From: Hyphomicrobiales bacterium
GTDB taxonomy: Bacteria > Pseudomonadota > Alphaproteobacteria > Rhizobiales > Rhizobiaceae
Assembly: GCA_900471605.1 (NCBI GenBank)
Contig: UCEY01000035.1
Span: forward strand, 41,271 to 105,270
Length of the DNA: 64,000 nucleotides
Direction of reading: 5' to 3'
A program made the position numbers and the translations under genes. Shown here in pieces: positions 1 through 8,946 of this stretch. The notes under the pieces were generated by a model that was not told the origin of the DNA, did no database searches, and worked only from the letters and a program-made list of their open reading frames with translations. Every line of letters starts with the position of its first letter. Within the stretch, counting starts at the first letter, position 1.

Positions 1-402
1 CGGCTGATCCCGCGTGAAATGTCGATCGAATACAATGCCTATGAGTCCGGCCTCGACCGGTTCATCAAGACCGACAAGGAGTTCCTCGGCAAGGAAGGGC
101 TGCTCTCCTACAAGGAGAAGGGCCTGAAGTGGAATTTCTGCACGCTGGTGGTCGAGGGGGCCAACGACGTCGACGCCCGGGGTTCGGAGGCAATCTACAA
201 TCAGGCAGGCGAACTGATCGGCCGCGCCACCAATGGCGCCTACGGCTGGCGAATCGGCAAGTCGCTGGCGCTGGCGATGGTAAAGCCGGGTTATGCGGAG
301 GCGGGGACCCAGCTGAAGATCAAGATTCTCGGCAATCTCTACAATGCGAGCGTCGTCCCAGAAAGTCCGTTCGACGCCGACAACGTCGCGCTGCGCGCCT
401 GA
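1..402 (+). CDS. C-terminal part of a GcvT-domain dehydrogenase (dimethylglycine/sarcosine dehydrogenase type), cut by window edge
   Basis: The reading frame is open from base 1 (it reads RLIPREMSIEYN before the first internal Met at 19), so this is the end of a longer gene. The 134 visible residues resemble the C-terminal barrel of the aminomethyltransferase (GcvT) fold, with the family-like stretches ESGLDRF, FLGKEGL and GKSLALAMV. In large FAD enzymes such as dimethylglycine and sarcosine dehydrogenases this domain passes the one-carbon unit from the N-methyl group to tetrahydrofolate. Dimethylglycine oxidation would be the step after glycine betaine demethylation, which fits the locus downstream. 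A free-standing GcvT-like protein cannot be excluded because the N-terminal part is outside the window. Confidence 0.7.
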   Translation, partial: RLIPREMSIEYNAYESGLDRFIKTDKEFLGKEGLLSYKEKGLKWNFCTLVVEGANDVDARGSEAIYNQAGELIGRATNGAYGWRIGKSLALAMVKPGYAEAGTQLKIKILGNLYNASVVPESPFDADNVALRA

Positions 403-434
403 CGCCCGGCTAGAAGTAAGAAATCATTGACGTT

Positions 435-468
435 AACAGGCGGTCTTCGGGCCGCCTGTTCCGTTTTT
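435..468 (+). terminator. Rho-independent terminator of the GcvT-domain gene
   Basis: A perfect 9-bp stem (AACAGGCGG pairing with CCGCCTGTT) with an 8-base loop is followed after two or three bases by TTTTT. It lies 33 bases past the stop codon at 402. It is the clearest intrinsic terminator I found in the window. Confidence 0.85.
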
Positions 469-557
469 GGACGAGGGGGCGCCCGGATTAACGGTTCTGC
501 AAAGCGTTTGTAATACGGCTGTTAGCAGAGGGGATATTATTTATTGACAGGGGCACC

Positions 558-1406
558 ATGACATTCCTCGGCATTTCCGGGATGCAGTATTCCGGCCAAT
601 CACTGGCAAACTCCCGCATCCTGCTTGCGGAGGATTCCAACGTCTTTACTTCGATGATCGGTACCCGGCTCAAGGAGCTGTTCGGCATCGAAGTCGAGAT
701 CTGCCGCAACTTCGAGGAATTGCAGTTCGCCTATGACCGCTCGAGCGAGCCGGTGACGCTGGCGATTTCCAATATCAACCTGCCGGGCGCGGAAAACGGC
801 GAGGCGCTGGAATATCTCGTCGATCTGTCGATCCCGACCATCGTCTTTACCGGCACGTTCCACGAAGAGACCCGCGACAAGCTGCTGACCAAGGACATCG
901 TCGACTACATCCTCAAGGACAATGTCTTTGCCGTGGAGATGCTTGCCGAATCGGTCTGCCGGTTCCTCACCAATCATCGTCACCATGTGCTGATCGTGGA
1001 CGACAGCCCGACGGCCCGGGCGCTGCTTTCGAGCCGTCTGAAGCGCTACAATTTCCGGGTGAGCGTCGCCGAAAACGGTGCCAAGGCGCTGGAGATCCTC
1101 AAGAAGAACCCGGATATCGGCCTTGTCGTTACCGACTACAACATGCCCGATATCGACGGTTTCGAACTGACCCGCCGCATCCGCTCGGTGCGCGGCTCGC
1201 ATGAGCTCAGGATCATCGGCGTGTCGTCCTCGTCGAACCGGCTGCTCTCGGCCCGTTTCCTGAAGGCGGGCGGCAACGATTTCATGCTGCGGCCGTTCAT
1301 CGACGAGGAGTTTTACTGCCGCGTCAACCAGAACCTGGATACGCTCATTCAAATCTGGTCGATGCAGGCGAAACGTCAGGAGCCGACGGTCAAGAACGTC
1401 GCCTGA
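558..1406 (+). CDS. Response regulator with two receiver domains, the first degenerate
   Basis: The 282-residue protein consists of two CheY-like receiver domains and no output domain. The first (about residues 15-135) begins RILLAEDSN but has Asn where the phospho-accepting Asp should be (SNINLPG), so it is probably not phosphorylated. The second (about 145-270) keeps the acidic pocket (LIVDDS) and the acceptor Asp in VVTDYNMPD, but the usual Lys of the KPF motif is Arg (RPF). A GGDEF-family gene follows 18 bases downstream. Together the two mimic a PleD-type REC-REC-GGDEF protein split in two. The start at 558 has AGGGG about 6 bases upstream. The stimulus and cognate kinase are unknown. 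Confidence 0.85.
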   Translation: MTFLGISGMQYSGQSLANSRILLAEDSNVFTSMIGTRLKELFGIEVEICRNFEELQFAYDRSSEPVTLAISNINLPGAENGEALEYLVDLSIPTIVFTGTFHEETRDKLLTKDIVDYILKDNVFAVEMLAESVCRFLTNHRHHVLIVDDSPTARALLSSRLKRYNFRVSVAENGAKALEILKKNPDIGLVVTDYNMPDIDGFELTRRIRSVRGSHELRIIGVSSSSNRLLSARFLKAGGNDFMLRPFIDEEFYCRVNQNLDTLIQIWSMQAKRQEPTVKNVA

Positions 1407-1424
1407 TCCTCCAAGGATTTGCGC

Positions 1425-2033
1425 ATGCCCTATCTTCAGAGCCAGCACTTCCGCGAGACGGAGCGTCTGACCTACGGTTGGGCCGCGCCGTCGCCGGTGC
1501 AGATGGAGGGGGCGAGCCTGACCGCCGATCCGTTGACCGGCTTTGCCAACCTGAAGGAATTCTACCGGGTTGGTCCGTCGCTGGTGGGAACGTGCCTTTC
1601 CGAGGGCACGACCTGCGCCACCGCGATCGTGGATATCGATTATTTCCGGCGGCTAAACGACACCCATTGCGAGGAAACGGTCGCCGAGGTCCTGAAGGCG
1701 ACCGCAGCCAGGCTGGAGGCTGCGTGCAAAGGTGGCCGGCATCTTCTCGCCCGGCTCGACGACGAGGAGTTCGGGCTGCTTCTGGTCGGCCTCGACGGTG
1801 AGGCCGCGACGGATTTCTGCGAGACGCTGAGGTTGGAGATCGCGGGCATGCGCTTTAGTTCCGGCGACGGCGAGTTTTCGATTACCGTCTCGATCGGCCT
1901 TGCCGAAGTCTGCGGTCCGGAGACTTTCGACAATTATCTGAATGCCGCAGAACAATTCCTGTTCATGGCAAAAAGCTACGGCCGCAACCAGGTCTTTTCG
2001 GATTATACGATCGTGCTGCAGGCGGCGGGCTGA
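1425..2033 (+). CDS. GGDEF-family protein with degenerate active site
   Basis: This 202-residue protein has the diguanylate cyclase fold: DPLTGFANLKEF at the N-terminal end of the domain, then IVDIDYFRRLND, then the signature position. The signature reads RLDDEEF instead of RxGGDEF. Both glycines that contact the substrate are replaced, so catalysis of cyclic-di-GMP synthesis is doubtful; it may act as a GTP- or effector-binding partner. I place the start at the ATG at 1425 because AAGG at 1413-1416 is 8 bases away, whereas an upstream TTG at 1419 is too close. It is probably co-transcribed with the double-receiver gene. No transmembrane segment is evident. Confidence 0.8.
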   Translation: MPYLQSQHFRETERLTYGWAAPSPVQMEGASLTADPLTGFANLKEFYRVGPSLVGTCLSEGTTCATAIVDIDYFRRLNDTHCEETVAEVLKATAARLEAACKGGRHLLARLDDEEFGLLLVGLDGEAATDFCETLRLEIAGMRFSSGDGEFSITVSIGLAEVCGPETFDNYLNAAEQFLFMAKSYGRNQVFSDYTIVLQAAG

Positions 2034-2050
2034 CCCGCCGCGGTTGAAGT

Positions 2051-3079
2051 TCAGACCACGACGCCGGCGCGCGACGTGCTCATGTTGAGCTTGCGCTCGG
2101 CGCGTTCCTGCTGCGGCGAACGGTTGTAGACCTCGCGGTAACATTTCGAGAAATGCGACGCGGACACGAAACCGCAGGCCACCGCCACCTCGACCACCGG
2201 CATCGACGACTGTACGAGCAGGTGCCGTGCCCGGTCGAGCCGGATCTCCAGATAATAGCGCGCCGGAGAGCGGCCCATTTCCTGGCGGAACAGGCGTTCG
2301 ATCTGACGCCGCGAGAGGCCTGCATCGTCGGCGATCTCCACCAGCGACAGCGGTTCGGAAAGATTGTTCTCCATCACCTCGATGATCGACAGGACCTTGG
2401 CGTTCTGGACGCCGAGGCGAGCGCGCAGCGGCAGGCGCTGGCGATCGTGCGGGTTGCGGACACGGTCGGTCAGCTGCTGCTCGCAGACCCGGTTGACGAG
2501 GTTTTCGCCGAAATCCTGGCCGATCAGGTTCAGCATCATGTCCAGCGAGGCGGTCCCTCCGGCGCAGGTATAGAGGTTCGAATCGACCTCGTAGAGATCC
2601 GCATAGACCTCCGCCTGCGGGAAGGCTTCGGCAAAGCCCGGCAGGTTTTCCCAGTGGATGGCGCAGCGCTTGCCGTTCAGCAGTCCTGCCTGGGCAAGGA
2701 CATGGGCACCGGTGCAGAGGCTGCCGACGGCGATGCCGCGATTGTAGGTCTCGCGCAGCCAGGCATTGACCGACTTGTTCTGGAACTCCTCGACGTAGAC
2801 GCCCGAGCAGACCAGAACCATGTTCGGGCGGTTTTCGCCCGACAGGCTGCGGCGTTCGTCGGCAAGCGACGAGTTGACTTCAATCCCGATGCCACTGGAC
2901 GAATAGACTTTTTCACCGTCGACGGAACAGAGACGCCAAGTGTAGGCGGAGTATCCGAGCATGCGATTGGCAATTCGCAAGGTCTCCACTGCCGCCGCAA
3001 ACGGAAGCATGGTAAAGTGGGGAACCAGGAAAAAGACGAGAGAACGTTTCGCTGTCGGGGCCTTGCTCATCACATTCAT
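2051..3079 (-). CDS. GlxA/GbdR-like AraC-family regulator
   Basis: The 342-residue protein has an N-terminal DJ-1/PfpI (glutamine amidotransferase-like) domain (about residues 12-190) and a C-terminal pair of AraC helix-turn-helices (about 225-330; LSLVEIADDAGLSRRQIERLF and VACGFVSASHFSKCYR). GbdR, the glycine betaine and dimethylglycine regulator of Pseudomonas, has this architecture. The nearby dimethylglycine-type dehydrogenase end, MttB-family enzyme and Bmt make a betaine-type effector the most likely one here. The GbdR assignment is contextual; other GlxA members sense carnitine, arginine or related amines. The N-terminal half shows residues VCSGVYV and GSLCTGAHVLA around the nucleophile-elbow region. 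Confidence 0.8.
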   Translation of the reverse strand: MNVMSKAPTAKRSLVFFLVPHFTMLPFAAAVETLRIANRMLGYSAYTWRLCSVDGEKVYSSSGIGIEVNSSLADERRSLSGENRPNMVLVCSGVYVEEFQNKSVNAWLRETYNRGIAVGSLCTGAHVLAQAGLLNGKRCAIHWENLPGFAEAFPQAEVYADLYEVDSNLYTCAGGTASLDMMLNLIGQDFGENLVNRVCEQQLTDRVRNPHDRQRLPLRARLGVQNAKVLSIIEVMENNLSEPLSLVEIADDAGLSRRQIERLFRQEMGRSPARYYLEIRLDRARHLLVQSSMPVVEVAVACGFVSASHFSKCYREVYNRSPQQERAERKLNMSTSRAGVVV

Positions 3080-3314
3080 GCCGTTGTTCCCCTTGTCCTG
3101 GCCGTACGTTGCGGCCTGCGCTTTTCTTCAAAAGCGACATTGGCACGGGAAAAGGCGGCGGAGAAGGACTTTCGACGACAAGTGAATAACAATTTTGCGA
3201 CATGGAACGGTCGCAGCGAACGCTGGCTATCGGGGAACGGGCGTCACCGAGCAGCGGCCCGAGGGCGACATGGCCCGCTTTACGTCATCGTATGCGGGCC
3301 ATGAGGTTGGGAGG

Positions 3315-3524
3315 TTATTGGCGATGCGATGCGGCATTGGTCGTCGGCCATCCGATGTCCTTGCGGATTTCTGCCGGCAAACCTTCCAGCATGCGTTCGG
3401 TTTGGCGGCGGTGCCATTGATCGCGAAGTCTTACCGCCACGGTCAGGGCAGGGCGGATGAACGAGGCGAACGACGACGTCAGAGGCCGGGAGCGATCGCT
3501 CTCCTGATAGGTGATCATGGTCAT
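3315..3524 (-). CDS. Small DUF1127 protein
   Basis: This 69-residue basic protein ends with the DUF1127 motif (MLEGLPAEIRKDIGWP), an Arg-rich helix followed by a short Asp-Ile-Gly turn. DUF1127 proteins are numerous in rhizobia; some have been linked to RNA metabolism and to phosphate or carbon responses, but the function of this one is unknown. A strong AAGGAG site lies about 8 bases upstream of the ATG. It sits alone, divergent from the LysR gene, so the roughly 210 bases between them probably carry both promoters. Confidence 0.75.
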   Translation of the reverse strand: MTMITYQESDRSRPLTSSFASFIRPALTVAVRLRDQWHRRQTERMLEGLPAEIRKDIGWPTTNAASHRQ

Positions 3525-3738
3525 GTCGGTTCTCCTTGGGTGTTTGACGGAACATGCGCCCAGCCGGGACGATGAACGCTGTCAATCCATCAATCAATCG
3601 GATAGAATTTATGCGTCCCATGAAATTCTGTTTGGTATGGGCGCTTGCTTCCGATGCTTTTGACTATGCGCCCCCTTTGACATTCAATCAAACGAAATGA
3701 TATGGTGTTTAAGTTCAGAATTATTGATAGAGGCTGAC

Positions 3739-4635
3739 ATGACCGCTCCATTCCGCCCGCCGCTTCCGCTGCTCGATAATGATGTATTGCGCACGTTCGT
3801 GGCGATTGCCGAGACCGGCAACTTCTCGACCGCCGCCGACGCGGTTCTGCGTACTCCTTCGGCCGTCTCGATGCAGATCAAGAAACTGGAAGAGCAGTTG
3901 AAGACGACGCTTTTCCTGCGCGATGCCCGCTCGGTATCGCTGACGCAGCATGGCGAAATGCTGCTTTCCTATGCGCGGCGCATGCTGGCGCTCTCCAACG
4001 AGGCGGTGTCACGTTTCGTCATGCCGGAACTCTCCGGCGTGGTCCGGCTCGGCGCGCCGGACGATATCGCCGAACGTCTTCTGCCGAAGGTGCTGAAAGA
4101 TTTCGGTGAGAGCTTTCCGGGCATCATGGTCGATGTCACCGTCGATATGAGCCTGGCGCTCAGGAAGCGCATGGACGAGCAGCGGCTGGATCTCGCGTTG
4201 ATCAACTGCGCCACCCGGCCTTTCGCGACGGCGGGCGAGATGATCCATACGGAGCGACTGGTCTGGGCCGGCGCGAAATGCGGAACCGCCTATCTGCGCG
4301 ATCCGCTGCCGATTTCGGTCTGGGAGGACGGCTGCGTCTGGCGCCAGGATGCGATCGCCCAGCTCGAGAAACACAAGCGGACCTATCGCATCGCCTATGC
4401 GAGCGCCCACACGATGGCGCAGCGCGCCGCGGTCTTGTCCGACCTCGCGATCGCGCCTTTCCCGCGCTCTTACGTGACCGATGACATGCAGATACTCGGC
4501 GCGAAGGAAGGCCTGCCGGAATTGATCAACTTTGATATCCGGCTGTTGACCGCCCCGCAGCTTTCCGTACCCGGCAAGGCCGTGGCAGAGAGCATCCGCG
4601 AGGCGTTCGGCTCCATGGTCGCCGCTGCGGCCTGA
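3739..4635 (+). CDS. LysR-family transcriptional regulator
   Basis: This protein of 298 residues starts with a LysR winged helix-turn-helix (about residues 14-72; LRTFVAIAETGNFSTAADA, then QIKKLEEQL) followed by a periplasmic-binding-like effector domain. The ATG at 3739 is preferred over an in-frame ATG at 3697 because GATAGAGG lies 6 bases upstream and the extra N-terminal residues are not family-like. The gene converges on the corrinoid activator, with 2 bases between stop codons. The target is unknown; the divergent DUF1127 gene is one candidate. Confidence 0.88.
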   Translation: MTAPFRPPLPLLDNDVLRTFVAIAETGNFSTAADAVLRTPSAVSMQIKKLEEQLKTTLFLRDARSVSLTQHGEMLLSYARRMLALSNEAVSRFVMPELSGVVRLGAPDDIAERLLPKVLKDFGESFPGIMVDVTVDMSLALRKRMDEQRLDLALINCATRPFATAGEMIHTERLVWAGAKCGTAYLRDPLPISVWEDGCVWRQDAIAQLEKHKRTYRIAYASAHTMAQRAAVLSDLAIAPFPRSYVTDDMQILGAKEGLPELINFDIRLLTAPQLSVPGKAVAESIREAFGSMVAAAA

Positions 4636-4637
4636 GG

Positions 4638-6674
4638 TTACTCGCGGCCGCGGCGACGTCTGCGGCCGCCATCCCCCGAAGCTTCGGCCAGCGCCTTGCG
4701 CTCCGGAAGCGTCACGACCGATGCCAGGTGCGGGAAGGGATCGACCTTGTTCGGCAGCGCCATGGCATGGACGAAATGCTCCTGGAATTTTGGCTCCAGG
4801 GCCGTCTCGATCTTCTCGATCCTGCTGACGGTTTCCTCGATTTCGCGGCGATAGCTGCGATTGAGGAGGCACATGCGTGCGCCTGTGCCGGCGGCGTTTC
4901 CGACCGATTTGACGCGGGCAAGGTCGCAATCCGGGATAAGGCCCAGCACCATCGCATATTTGGGATCGATGAACGTGCCGAAGGCGCCGGCGAGCCCGAT
5001 CCGATCGACATGGTCGATACCCTGCTTGTCCATCAACAGTTTCACGCCGGCATAGAGCGCCGCCTTGGCGAGCTGGATGGCGCGCACGTCGTTCTGGGTC
5101 ACGGTGATGCGCTGCTCGCCGTCATGGACGAGATAGGAGAAGGTCCGGCCGTTCTGCAGGATGCGCGGTGAACGCTCCGCCATGGCGCCATCCACGACGC
5201 CGTCCTCGGAGATCAATCCGGCGAGATACATTTCGGCGATCACTTCGATGATGGCGGAGCCGCAGATGCCGGTAATGCCCGTTGTTGCCGCCGCCTCCGC
5301 GAAGCCCGGCTCGTCGGACCAGGGCTCGACGCCGATCACCCGGAACCGCGGTTCGAGCGTTGTCGCATCGATTCGGATACGCTCGATGGCGCCGGGCGCG
5401 GCGCGCTGGCCGGAGGAGATTTCAGCGCCCTCGAAGGCTGGACCGGTCGGCGAGGAGGCCGCGACGACGCGTGTCGAATTGCCGAGCACGATTTCCGCAT
5501 TGGTGCCGATATCGACCAGCAGCATCATCTCGTCCTGCCGGTGCGGTCCTTCCGACAGCGTCGCCGCGGCCGCATCCGCGCCGACATGGCCGGCAATGCA
5601 GGGCAGGAGATAGGTGCGGGTGCCTTCGTTCATCGACAGGCCGATCTCGGCGGATTTGACCTGCACGGCGCCGGAAACGGCAAGCGCAAACGGGGCTCCG
5701 CCGAGTTCCGTCGGGTCGATGCCGAGGAAGAGGTGATGCATGATCGGATTGCCGACGAAGACGCTGTCGAGAATATCGGTCCGCGACACGCCGCCTTCGC
5801 TGCAGACCTTGTCGATCAGGCCGTTCAGGGCCTCGCGCACGGCCAATGTCATCGCCTCGCGGCCATCCGGGTTCATCATCACATAGGAGACCCGGCTCAT
5901 CAGATCCTCGCCGAAGCGGATCTGCGGGTTCGACGTGCCGGCAGACGCCACGGTACGGCCCGACAGCAGCGAGGAGAGATGCATGGCGATCGTGGTCGAG
6001 CCGATATCGCAGGCGATGCCATAGGCCTCGTTCTTGAGGCCCGGATAGAGCGCGACAAGCCGGGCACGGTCGTTCTCGGGGTCCTTATGGACCGCCGCGG
6101 TGACCTTCCATTCGCCCTTGCGCAGGATCTGCTGGACCTTGGAGACCAGATGGAAATCGACGTCGAGATCGTCGAAATGCCAGTCGGCGGCAAGTGCCGC
6201 CTTCAGCCGGTCGAGATCGCCGAGCGGCTTTTCCATGTCGGGCTCTTCCACCTCGACATAACACATGCGGATCGCCGGATTGCGGTCGAAGACCCGCTCG
6301 TCGGCCGCCTTGCGGACCACTTGGGCATTGATCACCGTATCCTGGGGAACGTCGATGACGAGATCGCCGAGGATCTGCGCGGAGCAGGAGAGACGGCGGC
6401 CTTCTGGAAGCCCTCGTACGCGATCGTACCGCTCTTCCTTCGGGCCGAGCGGCGAGAGGTGATCATCGGACGAGGTGATGCCGTGCTTGGCGAAATTGCC
6501 TTCCTGCACCGAAACCTGGCAGCGCCCGCAGGTCGCCCGTCCGCCACAGACGCTCTCGACATAGACGCCCAACTGGCGCGCGGCATCGAGCACCGGCGTG
6601 CCGGCCGGAAACCGGCCGCGCTTGCCCGACGGCATGAAGAGGACGAGGGGATCTCTCTTGGAAATATCCGCCAT
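4638..6674 (-). CDS. RACo-like corrinoid reductive activator (2Fe-2S ferredoxin + ASKHA ATPase)
   Basis: The 678-residue protein has a plant-type 2Fe-2S ferredoxin domain (Cys43, Cys49, Cys52, Cys97), a linker, and an ASKHA (DUF4445) ATPase domain with typical segments (ACDIGSTTIAMH, LLVDIGTNAEIVLG, GLAGAFGTFIDPKYA). Proteins of this family use ATP to drive one electron uphill and re-reduce inactivated cob(II)alamin on corrinoid methyltransferase proteins. That fits the corrinoid protein and MttB-family enzyme nearby. The C-terminus is an Arg-rich tail (GGRRRRRGRE) that looks disordered and has relatives in neighbouring enzymes. It is followed after 11 bases by the methyl-tetrahydrofolate methyltransferase gene upstream in the same operon. 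It is cytoplasmic. Confidence 0.9.
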   Translation of the reverse strand: MADISKRDPLVLFMPSGKRGRFPAGTPVLDAARQLGVYVESVCGGRATCGRCQVSVQEGNFAKHGITSSDDHLSPLGPKEERYDRVRGLPEGRRLSCSAQILGDLVIDVPQDTVINAQVVRKAADERVFDRNPAIRMCYVEVEEPDMEKPLGDLDRLKAALAADWHFDDLDVDFHLVSKVQQILRKGEWKVTAAVHKDPENDRARLVALYPGLKNEAYGIACDIGSTTIAMHLSSLLSGRTVASAGTSNPQIRFGEDLMSRVSYVMMNPDGREAMTLAVREALNGLIDKVCSEGGVSRTDILDSVFVGNPIMHHLFLGIDPTELGGAPFALAVSGAVQVKSAEIGLSMNEGTRTYLLPCIAGHVGADAAAATLSEGPHRQDEMMLLVDIGTNAEIVLGNSTRVVAASSPTGPAFEGAEISSGQRAAPGAIERIRIDATTLEPRFRVIGVEPWSDEPGFAEAAATTGITGICGSAIIEVIAEMYLAGLISEDGVVDGAMAERSPRILQNGRTFSYLVHDGEQRITVTQNDVRAIQLAKAALYAGVKLLMDKQGIDHVDRIGLAGAFGTFIDPKYAMVLGLIPDCDLARVKSVGNAAGTGARMCLLNRSYRREIEETVSRIEKIETALEPKFQEHFVHAMALPNKVDPFPHLASVVTLPERKALAEASGDGGRRRRRGRE

Positions 6675-6685
6675 GATTGCTGTAT

Positions 6686-7645
6686 CTACTCCATTCGCGC
6701 TCCGGCGCCAGCCCGTGCCGCCCGGCCACCCCGACGGCCGCCCGCCGCCGAAGGTGCCGCCGCCGCGACCACACCGCCTTCGGCCGGCTTGTGGTCGCGA
6801 TAGGTCATGATCCAGTTGCCGCAGTTCTGGTCGGTGCCGTTCAGGACGTTGGCGGCGCGTACCGCTTCCATTTCCTGCGGGCGGCAGGGGTTCATGATCG
6901 CCGATGTCATGCCGGCACCGATCACCATCGGGATGAAGCCGGCATTGATGCCGTGGCGGTGCGGCAGGCCGAAGGAGATGTTGGAAAGCCCGCAGGTCGT
7001 ATTGACCTTCAGTTCCTCGCGCAGCCGCCGCAGCAGCGCAAAGACCTGCAGGCCGGCACTGCCGAGCGCGCCGATCGGCATGACCAGCGGATCGACGACG
7101 ATGTCATGCGGCTTGATGCCGTAATCGGCGGCGCGCTCGACGATCTTCCTTGCGACCGCGAAACGCACGTCGGGATCCATCGAAATGCCGGTCTCGTCGT
7201 TGGAGATCGCCACGACGGGTACGTCGTATTTCTTGCAGAGGGGAAGGATCGCCTCGAGCTTTTCCTCTTCGCCGGTGACCGAGTTGACGAGCGGCCGGCC
7301 CTTGGCGACCTTCAGCGCCGCCTCGATCGCCGCGGTCACGGAACTGTCGATCGACAGCGGCACATCGACGAGGCCCTGGACGATTTCGAGCGTCTGCACG
7401 AGCAGGCCCGGTTCGGTCTCGTTGGGATTGACCGAGGTGACGCCGGCATTGACGTCGAGCATGGTGGCGCCTGCGGCCACCTGTTCCAGCGCATCCTTGA
7501 TGACCGTATCGAAATTACCCTCGATCATCTCCGCGGCGAGCTTCTTGCGGCCCGTCGGGTTGATGCGTTCGCCGATCACGCAGAAGGGCTGGTCGAAGCC
7601 GATCACGATCTCCCGGGTTGCGGATGCGACGATGGTGCGGGTCAT
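6686..7645 (-). CDS. Methyltetrahydrofolate:corrinoid methyltransferase (MtgA/AcsE-like)
   Basis: The 319-residue protein is a pterin-binding TIM barrel of the dihydropteroate synthase/MeTr group (FCVIGERINPTGRKK near residue 20, MLDVNAGV, SIDSSVTAAIEAAL, NSVTGEE, AISNDETGI). Such enzymes move a methyl group between a corrinoid protein and tetrahydrofolate, so here it would collect the methyl taken from a quaternary amine. It ends with a Gly/Ala/Arg tail (GGRRGGRAARAGAGARME) absent from the catalytic fold. It lies between the RACo-like activator and the small virulence-factor-domain gene in one reverse-strand operon. The name MtgA implies glycine betaine, which is inferred only from context. 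Confidence 0.88.
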   Translation of the reverse strand: MTRTIVASATREIVIGFDQPFCVIGERINPTGRKKLAAEMIEGNFDTVIKDALEQVAAGATMLDVNAGVTSVNPNETEPGLLVQTLEIVQGLVDVPLSIDSSVTAAIEAALKVAKGRPLVNSVTGEEEKLEAILPLCKKYDVPVVAISNDETGISMDPDVRFAVARKIVERAADYGIKPHDIVVDPLVMPIGALGSAGLQVFALLRRLREELKVNTTCGLSNISFGLPHRHGINAGFIPMVIGAGMTSAIMNPCRPQEMEAVRAANVLNGTDQNCGNWIMTYRDHKPAEGGVVAAAAPSAAGGRRGGRAARAGAGARME

Positions 7646-7696
7646 GTCTTCCTCCAGGCGCGCGACGCGGCGCCAAACGATGTGGTTGTCTGAACG

Positions 7697-7999
7697 TCAG
7701 GCGGTCTCGCGGCCGCCGGCCTTGACCAGCGCGACGAGTTTTTCCCGGTCATAGGCTGCTTCGAGCTCGCCAGCCGCCCTGTCGGCCTCGGCTTCGAGAT
7801 CGTCGGAAACGGGCATCGGATCGGCCTTGCGCCATTCGGCGAGATAGTCGTCAGTCTCAGCGGCGCCGGTGCGCATCGCGCACATGTCGATCGCCTCGGT
7901 GAAGCGCAGCGACAGTTCCCGCTTGGCGGTCTGGCGGCCCTTCTTGATGATCACCTGCGCTGGAATATCCCGCCAGAAGACGACGATGCGATCGGCCAT
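7697..7999 (-). CDS. Small conserved virulence-factor-domain protein
   Basis: This protein of 100 residues starts MADRIVVFWRDIPAQVI and resembles the small 'virulence factor' Pfam family (PF13769, recognised from memory), whose biochemical role is not established. The start at 7999 is chosen over an upstream in-frame ATG at 8077 because GGAGGAG lies directly before it and the longer version adds an unconserved stretch. It sits between the methyltransferase and the formyltransferase-like gene. Conserved aromatic and basic residues (FWRDIPAQVIIKKGRQ) suggest protein or nucleic-acid contact, but this is speculative. Confidence 0.7.
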   Translation of the reverse strand: MADRIVVFWRDIPAQVIIKKGRQTAKRELSLRFTEAIDMCAMRTGAAETDDYLAEWRKADPMPVSDDLEAEADRAAGELEAAYDREKLVALVKAGGRETA

Positions 8000-8114
8000 G
8001 AACTCCTCCGTGTTGAACGCAGCATGCACGGGCGCGGCGGGCAAGACTGCGCTTGCCACGACGTCGCACACAGCCAATTACGACGTGGATGCCGGAGGGC
8101 CTTACCAGATGCGC

Positions 8115-8888
8115 CTACCAGATGTTTCGGGTCAGCCCGTGGTAGACCCAGGTCCAGACCGGCGGCGGGAAGCGGAGAGCGGAGAGACCTTGCGGCTGGT
8201 ACGGTCTGAGGGTGCCGTCGATGGCGTCACGCAGCGCGCGAACGCTGATGTCGACGGAAGACGCGGTCATCAGCAACGGATAGGTGGCGAGCGTATCGGC
8301 GCGCGCCGGCGTCACGCGGTTCTCGTAAAGCGTCCCGCCGGTATCGATGCCCTTGTCGACCAGATGCACGGTCGCGCCAAAATTCTTCTCGTCACCTTCG
8401 ACGCGCGACCAGTAGCCGCCCATCTGGCCGCGATACATGGGGTTGATGCCGGCATGGAAATTGATGACGGGGCAGGGGATCGCGGCAAGCGTCGCGGGCG
8501 AGAGGATGCGGCAGGATATGGTGAAGATCGCGGCCGGTTTCAGGCTTGTCACCGCTGCGTGACAGGCCGGATCGTTGAGCGATGGCACATGCGTGACGGG
8601 GATCGCCGGGTTCGGCTCGGCGGAATGGCCGTAGTCGCGGATGATGTCGGCGGAGCGCCTTGCCGCAACGCTCTTGGTCAGCCTCGAGGCGATCATCGTC
8701 GCGAGCTGGCCAAGCGCGGTCAGCCAGCCGAACCGCCGGGCGCGGCGTTTCAGCAGCGTGCCCTTCGATTCCGGCTGCTCCTCGATGACATGCAGATCGG
8801 GAAAGTGTTTTGCCAGCGCGTTGATCATCACCTGCGGGTTCACCCCGCCTGACGTCATCACCACGATCCGAGAATTCCGGTCCTGCAT
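8115..8888 (-). CDS. Formyltransferase-fold protein (methionyl-tRNA formyltransferase-like N domain)
   Basis: The 257-residue protein has the formyltransferase hallmark: Asn and His in INFHAGINPMYRG, and Asp in GATVHLVDKGIDTGG, the N-H-D triad that handles 10-formyltetrahydrofolate. It lacks the C-terminal tRNA-binding domain of Fmt and is too divergent to be purine formyltransferase. The natural acceptor is unknown. The start at 8888 has GGAGGGG just upstream; a start at 8981 would overlap the DUF1638 gene by 35 bases. Its place in a folate/corrinoid operon suggests one-carbon handling, possibly disposal of formyl-tetrahydrofolate made from the released methyl groups. Confidence 0.78.
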   Translation of the reverse strand: MQDRNSRIVVMTSGGVNPQVMINALAKHFPDLHVIEEQPESKGTLLKRRARRFGWLTALGQLATMIASRLTKSVAARRSADIIRDYGHSAEPNPAIPVTHVPSLNDPACHAAVTSLKPAAIFTISCRILSPATLAAIPCPVINFHAGINPMYRGQMGGYWSRVEGDEKNFGATVHLVDKGIDTGGTLYENRVTPARADTLATYPLLMTASSVDISVRALRDAIDGTLRPYQPQGLSALRFPPPVWTWVYHGLTRNIW

Positions 8889-8946
8889 CGTCCCCTCCGC
8901 ACCAGCGTAAGGGCCGCACTCTTTAGCCGAAGGACCGAAGAAACGG

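Noticed and set aside
600..1448. Long antisense reading frame opposite the double-receiver gene
   Set aside because: It is the mirror of a well-recognised gene; its composition (many Arg, Asp, His, Gly) is typical of antisense frames in GC-rich DNA. The same applies to long frames at 5541-6803, 13596-15401, 20506-21273, 39576-41189, 50733-52610 and 58901-60571.
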